Assembly: GCA_007134405.1 (NCBI GenBank) | Contig: SLKW01000388.1 | Coordinates: 1 to 5,908, forward strand | Reading direction: 5' to 3' | DNA: 5,908 nucleotides | Origin: Paracoccaceae bacterium | GTDB taxonomy: Bacteria; Pseudomonadota; Alphaproteobacteria; Rhodobacterales; Rhodobacteraceae | In this document: positions 1 through 4,388 of the stretch, piece by piece | How positions within the stretch are numbered: the first letter of the stretch is position 1 | Layout: every line of letters begins with the position of its first letter | Made by a program: the position numbers and the translations under genes | Notes under the pieces: model-generated | The model's database searches: none | Told to the model about the DNA's origin: nothing | What the model saw: only the letters and a program-made list of their open reading frames with translations

Positions 1-614
1 TCATCGGGACGATGTTCCCCGATTCGCTGCGCTTTACCCTGGAGGACGACATCATCAACGGCACGGGTGCCGGTATGGGCCTGGGGATAATCCCAGCCCC
101 CGCTACCATTACGGTGGCGCGTGCCGGTGCAGGTGCGATCACGCGCGCGGACGTACTGAACATGTACCGGCGTATGTACCCGCGTTCGCTCGGCAATGCG
201 GTATGGCTGGCGAACATCGATACGATGGGCGAGTTCCAGACGATGGACGCTGGCACCGGCGCTGGAACGGCGCTGACCTGGATTCCCCCGAACGGCGATG
301 CTGACGCCCCGTATGGGCGACTGCTCGGCAGGCCGATTTACTTTACGGAGCTATGCCAAACACTTGGCACTGCGGGTGATTTGATCTTTGCGGATCTCTC
401 GCAGATGTTCCTCGGGCAGAAGCCCGGCGGGATGCGCGGTATCGAGAGCTCGATACATCTGCGCTTTGACTATAATGAGGTGGCGTTCCGCAGCGAGCTG
501 CGTACCGACCATCAGCCATGGTGGCCTGCGCCGCTGACGCCACGATACAGCGGTGAGACGCTCTCGCCGTTTGTGATCCTCGGCGACGTTCCTCCGACCA
601 CCACGACCACTTAA
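1..614 (+). CDS. HK97-fold major capsid protein, copy 1 (5'-truncated by window edge)
   Basis: This is the C-terminal part of a major capsid protein, the subunit of the icosahedral phage shell. The reading frame is open to the left edge, and its first codons already match the second capsid gene (I-x-x-M-F here against residues 167-170 there), so the true start lies outside the window and the internal ATG at 12 is not the start. The match runs end to end with MCP copy 2 residues 166-375: DIINGTGAGMGLGI, NAVWLAN, PYG-x-L-x-GRP, DLSQM, SIHLRFDYNE, then QPWWPAP. Roughly half of the aligned residues are identical by eye. The motif order is that of the Phage_capsid (HK97 gp5-like) family. The protein ends in PPTTTTT, a run of five threonines directly before the TAA stop, using the codons ACC ACC ACG ACC ACT. 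The stop overlaps the Shine-Dalgarno of the next gene. Family assignment is secure; whether this is the main shell subunit or a specialised one is unknown. Confidence 0.9.
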   Translation, partial: IGTMFPDSLRFTLEDDIINGTGAGMGLGIIPAPATITVARAGAGAITRADVLNMYRRMYPRSLGNAVWLANIDTMGEFQTMDAGTGAGTALTWIPPNGDADAPYGRLLGRPIYFTELCQTLGTAGDLIFADLSQMFLGQKPGGMRGIESSIHLRFDYNEVAFRSELRTDHQPWWPAPLTPRYSGETLSPFVILGDVPPTTTTT

Positions 615-619
615 GGAGG
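613..619 (+). promoter_or_regulatory. Strong ribosome binding site for MCP copy 2, overlapping the copy 1 stop
   Basis: AAGGAGG lies 6 nt before a GTG codon at 626 and shares two bases with the TAA stop of the first capsid gene. It decides the GTG as the start of copy 2, because no ATG sits at suitable spacing. Ribosomes ending copy 1 stop on top of this site, so the two capsid genes are probably translationally coupled (inference). Confidence 0.8.
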
Positions 620-625
620 CTGACT

Positions 626-1753
626 GTGAATAAGGCCACTGACGTTAAATGCACGGCCAGCGGCCAGCCTCTTGATCCGCGTGGGGGCTATCTCCATGCG
701 GGTGAGTTCCTGAAGGATGTCTGGCGGGCAGGGCGAGATAATGTTATCTCTGCCCGCCTGGACGCCTGGCAGAAGGCGGTGAAAACCGCTGGTCACATGG
801 AAGAGGGTGACGACTCGCAAGGCGGATTCCTCGTCCCGACCGACTTTATCTCGGAACTCCAACTGCTAACCGGCTTGGATGATGGGATACCGGGGCGGTG
901 CACGCAGGTCCCCGTCGAAACATCCGCCATTTCCATCCCCTATGTGAACGATACCGCGCATACGGCCAACGTGTATGGCGGTATCGTTATCACGCGCACG
1001 GGCGAGGCGCAGCGCAAAACGGCGTCAAAGCCGACATTCGGCAAGTGCACTCTGACTCTTCATAAACTGACGGCGCTTACATATGTGAGCGACGAGGTGA
1101 TGGAGGACAGCCCGGCGTCTATCGCAGCGATGTTTCGCCTTCTCTTTCCCGAGGCGCTCAACCACACCGTTGCGGGCGACATCATTAACGGCACTGGCGC
1201 GGGCATGGGACTCGGCATAGTTAACGCCCCCGCTACGATACTGGTACCACGCGTAGCGTTGGGCATGATTAATTGGGCTGATATCGTGAACCTGTGGGAG
1301 CGACTCTATCCGCGCGGCATCCGTAACGCCGTCTGGCTGGCGAATTCGGACACATTTCCGGACCTGGCCGTGATGACGTTCGCGGGGCCGCTTGGAGACG
1401 CGGTGCCGGTGTATCTGCCCGCGAGCGAGGAATCGGCATCGCCGTATGGCACGCTCATGGGCAGGCCGTTGATTTTGACCGAGCATTGCCCATCTATCGG
1501 GAATACGGGCGATATAATTCTCGCCGACCTCTCGCAGATGCTCCTGGCGCGCAAGGGGCCGCAGGTAGACAAATCGATACACCTGCGCTTCGACTACAAC
1601 GAGACGACCTTCCGCGGCGAGGTGCGATACGATTGCCAGCCGTGGTGGCCTGCGCCCGTGACACCTACTAATGGGCTGCGAACCGTATCGCCGCTTGTGG
1701 TCCTGAGCGCCGCGCAGGCAACGACCACGACCACGGAGGAACAGCAACTGTAA
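626..1753 (+). CDS. HK97-fold major capsid protein, copy 2 (complete)
   Basis: Complete 375-residue major capsid protein. The start is GTG, supported by AAGGAGG 6 nt upstream. Residues 1-65 look like the N-arm (GEFLKDVWRAGR near 26-37). GGFLVPTDF at 66-74 opens the HK97 core. The E-loop and P-domain strand follow at about 116-162 (TGEAQRKTASKPTFGK, LHKLTAL, SDEVMEDS). Next come DIINGTGAGMGLGI at 185-198, NAVWLAN before the A-domain, SIHLRFDYNE at 317-326 and QPWWPAP at 338-344. This order is typical of the Phage_capsid family. There is no room for the roughly 100-residue delta scaffolding domain of HK97 gp5, so scaffolding is short, separate or absent. The C-terminus is A-T-T-T-T-T-E-E-Q-Q-L, resembling the poly-Thr end of copy 1. 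The copies differ most in the A-domain. A long inverted repeat lies inside codons 33-45. Confidence 0.93.
   Translation: MNKATDVKCTASGQPLDPRGGYLHAGEFLKDVWRAGRDNVISARLDAWQKAVKTAGHMEEGDDSQGGFLVPTDFISELQLLTGLDDGIPGRCTQVPVETSAISIPYVNDTAHTANVYGGIVITRTGEAQRKTASKPTFGKCTLTLHKLTALTYVSDEVMEDSPASIAAMFRLLFPEALNHTVAGDIINGTGAGMGLGIVNAPATILVPRVALGMINWADIVNLWERLYPRGIRNAVWLANSDTFPDLAVMTFAGPLGDAVPVYLPASEESASPYGTLMGRPLILTEHCPSIGNTGDIILADLSQMLLARKGPQVDKSIHLRFDYNETTFRGEVRYDCQPWWPAPVTPTNGLRTVSPLVVLSAAQATTTTTEEQQL
723..758 (+). repeat. Long imperfect hairpin inside MCP copy 2
   Basis: GGCGGGCA (723-730) is the exact reverse complement of 751-758, and GAGATAA (735-741) is the exact reverse complement of 744-750. 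This gives 15 base pairs broken only by a 4-nt bulge, GGGC at 731-734, with a tight central loop. An alternative register pairs the bulged GGGC with 752-755 and gives a shorter stem. It starts about 100 nt after the gene's start codon and is translated through (codons 33-45). The complementarity is seen directly; any regulatory role is inference. Confidence 0.6.
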
Positions 1754-1761
1754 ACTTTAAC

Positions 1762-1767
1762 AGGAGG
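1762..1767 (+). promoter_or_regulatory. Ribosome binding site for the putative decoration protein
   Basis: AGGAGG sits 8 nt before the ATG at 1776. A second ATG at 1771 is too close to this site and is out of frame with the gene, so 1776 is the better start. Confidence 0.75.
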
Positions 1768-1775
1768 TATATGCT

Positions 1776-2294
1776 ATGAGTTTCGCTGGGATGATGATTC
1801 AAAATGCCAAGGTCGTGCCTGCACTCGAACCGCAGACGATGGCCGGGGCCGATACGGGTCCCTGGGTCTCGATGAAGGGTTACGACCGCATCGGCATACT
1901 CGTGTATATCGCGCAGGGCGCAGTCAACACGACCGCGATAACAGTTGACCGCGCGACGAATGTGTCCGGCGCCGATATCGACACGGGCATCACGCTGAAC
2001 CACTGGTGGCATATCACGGACACCGCCACCGGAGCGAGCGACACTTGGGTCAAGGGTGTGGCCGCTGCCGCCATCACATCGAGCGCCACGGGCACGGATG
2101 CCTCGATGTACTACATCGAAGTCGACGCCGACGACTTGGTGACCGGCGTGAGCGCCTTCGGGCCGAAGTATGACTGTGTACGGCTTGCGGTGGGTGCCTC
2201 GAATGTCGGGAACATCCTCGCTGCCGTATACGTGATGCATCCGAGCCGATACGCGCAGGCGGTCAGCCCGACGCCCTCGGCGCTGATTGACTAA
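1776..2294 (+). CDS. Putative head decoration/cement protein (small beta-rich virion protein)
   Basis: 172-residue soluble protein directly after the capsid genes, led by a perfect AGGAGG. There is no signal peptide and no membrane segment. It is rich in Val, Ile, Thr, Ala and Gly with alternating hydrophobic strands. An early block A-K-V-V-P-A-L-E-P-Q is followed by M-K-G-Y-D-R-I-G-I-L-V-Y-I (33-45), and a later part contains Y-Y-I-E-V-D and A-A-V-Y-V-M-H-P-S-R-Y. The pattern resembles small beta-sandwich proteins often coded after the major capsid protein in uncultured phages, which are thought to bind the capsid surface. The function rests on position, size and composition, not on a recognised catalytic or binding motif. 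A minor head protein of another kind is the main alternative. A GC-rich hairpin follows its stop, which fits a highly expressed structural gene whose mRNA end is protected (inference). Confidence 0.5.
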   Translation: MSFAGMMIQNAKVVPALEPQTMAGADTGPWVSMKGYDRIGILVYIAQGAVNTTAITVDRATNVSGADIDTGITLNHWWHITDTATGASDTWVKGVAAAAITSSATGTDASMYYIEVDADDLVTGVSAFGPKYDCVRLAVGASNVGNILAAVYVMHPSRYAQAVSPTPSALID

Positions 2295-2312
2295 ACTCTA
2301 ACCGCCCAAAAG

Positions 2313-2338
2313 AGGGGGCGGGGTAACACTCGCCCCCT
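2313..2338 (+). terminator. GC-rich hairpin after the decoration gene (possible attenuator or mRNA 3'-end stabiliser)
   Basis: AGGGGGCG (2313-2320) pairs perfectly with CGCCCCCT (2331-2338). The stem can extend inward by a G-T and a G-C pair, leaving a GTAACA loop. The 64-nt gap that holds it is the widest in the window. On the + strand no T-tract follows, so it is not a classical intrinsic terminator. On the - strand it is followed by TCTTTT, a weak match, but no - strand gene needs it. The likeliest role is partial attenuation, or protection of the abundant capsid/decoration mRNA from 3' decay (inference). Confidence 0.5.
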
Positions 2339-2358
2339 GCAGGGCCGCGGAGCGGAAT

Positions 2359-2628
2359 ATGCCGATCGACATGAATGACCATAGTGTGTGGCGTACATTC
2401 ACTTGCGGAGTGTCAACCATTGTGATAGCCACCCTGATTCTTGCGGTATTGACCGCACTTGGGACTCTGCGCGTGCAGCAGACAGGGCTGGCACAACACA
2501 AGCAGACGCTAACAATGGCACAACATGACATCCGCAGAAATCTCGACTATATTCACGCGTTGCGGGCAGATATGCAGGAAATCAAAGCGATTGTAGAGCG
2601 CATCGAACGCAAGGTGGAGCCGCGATAA
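2359..2628 (+). CDS. Small single-pass membrane protein with long coiled coil, function unknown
   Basis: 89-residue protein with GGAG 6 nt before its ATG. Residues about 14-37 form one hydrophobic membrane segment (core STIVIATLILAVLTALG). The rest is polar and helical. Heptad positions are regular: a = L51, I58, I65, M72, V79, V86; d = A54, N61, L68, I75, I82. This predicts a parallel coiled coil running almost to the C-terminus. There is no signal peptidase or lipobox motif; the lone Cys16 lies at the membrane edge. The next gene's ATG overlaps this stop by one base, so it belongs to the morphogenesis operon. I do not recognise the family. Topology resembles inner-membrane spanins (N-terminal anchor, coiled-coil ectodomain), but it is short for one and no outer-membrane partner is seen. 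A XhlA-like protein is less likely, because that family carries its membrane segment at the C-terminus. Confidence 0.7.
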   Translation: MPIDMNDHSVWRTFTCGVSTIVIATLILAVLTALGTLRVQQTGLAQHKQTLTMAQHDIRRNLDYIHALRADMQEIKAIVERIERKVEPR

Positions 2629-3206
2629 TGGCTAACCTGATAACACCGGGGCGGGCCGCAATGCTTCCTGTGCTTGCTGACGCTGAGCCCGCATACATTG
2701 TGGAGCTGGTTTCCACGGCGTCCGAGCTGATAATCAGATACTGCCGGCGTGACTTTGTTCGCACGGCGTATAATGACGAGGTATATGACGGCAATGGCTC
2801 AAGGGTGCTCACGCTGCGGCAGTTTCCGGTGCTTGAGCTGACCGAGGTGAAGATCGTCGAGCATGACGGAGCAGAGATCGCCTGCGATGGCGATAACTAT
2901 CGTGTCGACCGCGATGTAGGGGAAATACGACCCAGGCCGGACTGTGACTGCGATTATTGTTATTTCCCGCGCGGCTTTCGCAATGTCCTGGTAACGTACA
3001 TAGCGGGGTTTGATCCTGTGCCGGCGGATATCCAGGAGGCCTGTGCGCAAACCGCAGCATGGTTATTTTCAACGGGAAGCGCGGCCGCGAATGTCGATGC
3101 GTGGAAGCTTGGGGATGCCTCGGTGTCATACCGAGGCGATGGCGCGCAGCCGCTCCCGACGGCAATTCGGCAGATGCTTGGGCCATATCGCAATGTGAGG
3201 GCGTGA
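2628..3206 (+). CDS. Head-tail connector (adaptor) protein, HK97 gp6 / SPP1 gp15-like
   Basis: 192 residues. Adaptor proteins of this family form a ring that docks under the portal after packaging and receives the head closure protein. The protein opens with a helical region (about 1-45). A strand-rich part follows, with YDGNGSRVLTL at 53-63, the VLELTEVKIVEHDG block, a YRV-D-R-x-x-G-E-I segment, and V-L-V-T-Y-I-A-G-F-D-P-V-P-A-D-I leading into a helix (IQEACAQTAAW). The end carries W-K-L-G-D-A-S-V-S-Y. These blocks are typical of gp6-like connectors. The start overlaps the upstream stop as TAATG; a weak SD-like AGGTGGAG lies about 9 nt before it. Three cysteines (106, 108, 111) form a CxCxxC cluster in the turn before the last strand, which is uncommon for the family. 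The position right before the head closure gene supports the call. Confidence 0.78.
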   Translation: MANLITPGRAAMLPVLADAEPAYIVELVSTASELIIRYCRRDFVRTAYNDEVYDGNGSRVLTLRQFPVLELTEVKIVEHDGAEIACDGDNYRVDRDVGEIRPRPDCDCDYCYFPRGFRNVLVTYIAGFDPVPADIQEACAQTAAWLFSTGSAAANVDAWKLGDASVSYRGDGAQPLPTAIRQMLGPYRNVRA

Positions 3207-3208
3207 TC

Positions 3209-3547
3209 ATGTGGGGTAATATCCCGATGATGGTGCGGACGGGTAATCACAGGGTGGATGTTGAGCGCCCTGGTTTTGTCACAGATGCAATCGGTGGGCG
3301 GGTGAACACATTCGCCGTCACAAAAGGGAATGTTCGCGCATGGGTACAGCCGGCAAGGGCGAATGTTATCGAGCAGTACGGCGCGCGCGACATCGCGGTG
3401 AGCCACAGCGTATTTTTCTATGCCGATCCGGAGGTGCGTATCGGTGACAGGCTTCTACATCGCGGGCGATATTTGCTGGTGCGTGGCATGAAGAATGCGG
3501 GTGATATTGACAGGCTGTGGCGCGTGGATTGTGAGGAAACACACTGA
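3209..3547 (+). CDS. Head-tail joining / head closure protein, HK97 gp7 / SPP1 gp16-like
   Basis: 112 residues. Members of the Phage_H_T_join family form a small ring beneath the connector that plugs the channel and gives the tail a docking surface. The frame is open further upstream (to 3059), but that stretch lies inside the connector gene. ATG 3209 has GAGGG 7 nt before it, follows the connector stop by 2 nt and gives the usual family length, so it is chosen. Visible blocks are a beta strand with D-V-E-R-P-G, then V-R-A-W-V-Q-P at 42-48, the conserved-looking A-R-D-I-A-V-S-H-S-V-F-F segment (59-70), V-R-I-G-D-R-L-L-H-R-G-R-Y-L-L-V (76-91) and W-R-V-D-C-E-E at the end. The layout matches the compact beta-barrel of head closure proteins. 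The stop overlaps the next start by one base (TGATG). Confidence 0.8.
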   Translation: MWGNIPMMVRTGNHRVDVERPGFVTDAIGGRVNTFAVTKGNVRAWVQPARANVIEQYGARDIAVSHSVFFYADPEVRIGDRLLHRGRYLLVRGMKNAGDIDRLWRVDCEETH

Positions 3548-3954
3548 TGGCAATGAGATGGCATGGCGATGAGGCGTTGCGCAGAATACGCGATTCGGCA
3601 GGCAGGCAAGTGGACATGGCGTCGCGGTTCATTCGCGACCGTGCACGGGAACTGGTATCCCGTGACCAGGCGGTGACGATATATGCTCGCGGCGGCGGTC
3701 GTTCGCGCGCGGGGTTAGACCCCTCGCGTCCGGGCGAGCCTCCGAAAAAAGTGACTGGCACGCTGCGCAGGGGTATCGCCCAGGAGTACATGGCGAGCCG
3801 GCTTGAGGCGCGCGTGGGCACGAATGTGCCATACGGTAAACACCTGGAGCTGGGCACGCGGCGCATGGCGGCAAGGCCGTGGCTGGGCGCAACGATACGC
3901 ACTTATCAGGCGGAACTGCGTGGCCGGTTTGAGAGTACGAGGATTAGCACGTGA
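3547..3954 (+). CDS. HK97 gp10-like tail completion (neck) protein
   Basis: 135 residues, basic. It belongs to the HK97 gp10-like family, whose members act at the head-tail interface or tail end during completion of siphophage tails. The N-terminal half is a helix rich in Arg. PSRPGEPP (59-66) and T-G-T-L-R at 70-74 form the usual loop-plus-strand signature. V-G-T-N-V-P-Y (90-96) followed by H-L-E-L-G-T-R-R-M-A-A-R-P-W-L (99-113) is the strongest family signature. GAGGA lies 9 nt before the ATG, which overlaps the upstream stop as TGATG. The stop overlaps the next start as GTGA. Its place between the closure protein and the DUF3168-like gene is the standard order. Confidence 0.85.
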   Translation: MAMRWHGDEALRRIRDSAGRQVDMASRFIRDRARELVSRDQAVTIYARGGGRSRAGLDPSRPGEPPKKVTGTLRRGIAQEYMASRLEARVGTNVPYGKHLELGTRRMAARPWLGATIRTYQAELRGRFESTRIST

Positions 3955-4376
3955 AGGCTTTATTGATCGGGGTGCGATCCACACTGCTTGCAGATGCCGC
4001 GCTCATGGCGTTGTGCGCGGGCGGGGTGCACCTGGGCCGCGCACCGGATAACGATGAGGACATGCCGTATCTGGTGATGAGCGCACCGGGAGGATGGGGC
4101 CCACAATACTACACTACGCGTGCGATGCAGCTCGAGCGCGTCGCACTTCGCTTCCACGCATGGAGTGTGAATGCTGAGGCGGCGGTGGATATCATGGAGG
4201 CCGTGGAGCGAATTTTGCGAACGACGCCACCTATATTGGCGGATGCTACCGCGCTCGATGCGTGGAAGACCGCGGATAGCCTGGAGATAGACCCTGACCC
4301 GACGGACACGGGGCATGATGTGTGGGCCGCGGTGATGGATTACGAATTTATGGTGGAACGAAACCCGCTCATATAG
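3951..4376 (+). CDS. DUF3168-like tail terminator protein
   Basis: 141 residues, GTG start overlapping the previous stop by 4 nt (GTGA), with GAGG 8 nt upstream. Proteins of this type (DUF3168, gp17-like, related to lambda gpU) form the ring that caps the tail tube, sets its end and connects it to the head. Typical features are an N-terminal helix (KALLIGVRSTLLADAALMAL, 2-21), the turn G-V-H-L-G-R-A-P-D followed by M-P-Y-L-V-M-S (38-44), a strand L-E-R-V-A-L-R-F-H-A-W-S, a second helix around AAVDIMEAVERIL, and a closing strand (AAVMDYEFMVE). The overlap and position immediately after gp10 support the call. Similarity is at the level of pattern; no catalytic residues are expected. Confidence 0.75.
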   Translation: MKALLIGVRSTLLADAALMALCAGGVHLGRAPDNDEDMPYLVMSAPGGWGPQYYTTRAMQLERVALRFHAWSVNAEAAVDIMEAVERILRTTPPILADATALDAWKTADSLEIDPDPTDTGHDVWAAVMDYEFMVERNPLI

Positions 4377-4381
4377 AGGAG
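4376..4381 (+). promoter_or_regulatory. Ribosome binding site for the Thr-tailed virion protein
   Basis: GAGGAG overlaps the last base of the tail terminator's stop codon and lies 7 nt before the ATG at 4389. It is stronger than the sites inside the preceding overlapping gene block, consistent with a product made in higher amount (inference). Confidence 0.7.
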
Positions 4382-4388
4382 AACAATA

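Noticed and set aside
12..14. ATG at 12 as the start of the first capsid gene
   Set aside because: The frame is open to the left edge and the preceding codons already match the other capsid copy, so the gene is truncated by the window and does not start here.
439..456. 8-bp inverted repeat GTATCGAG/CTCGATAC in the first capsid gene
   Set aside because: A repeat of this length is expected about once by chance in a window of this size, and it is fully explained by coding sequence.
611..629. Fusion or readthrough joining the two capsid genes
   Set aside because: Copy 1 ends in TAA and copy 2 lies in a different frame with its own strong ribosome site, so they are separate proteins.
1025..1747. 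Long open frame on the - strand opposite the second capsid gene (240 codons)
   Set aside because: It is antisense to a clear capsid gene, is rich in Arg, His and Cys, has no recognisable domain, and arises from codon bias in GC-rich DNA.
3117..3137. 8-bp hairpin near the end of the connector gene
   Set aside because: Short, within coding sequence and expected by chance in GC-rich DNA; no T-tract and no gene boundary at the site.
3059..3208. Upstream extension of the head closure protein to an ATG at 3059
   Set aside because: The extra 50 residues overlap the connector gene, are Arg/Cys-rich and unlike the family, and there is a good ribosome site for ATG 3209.
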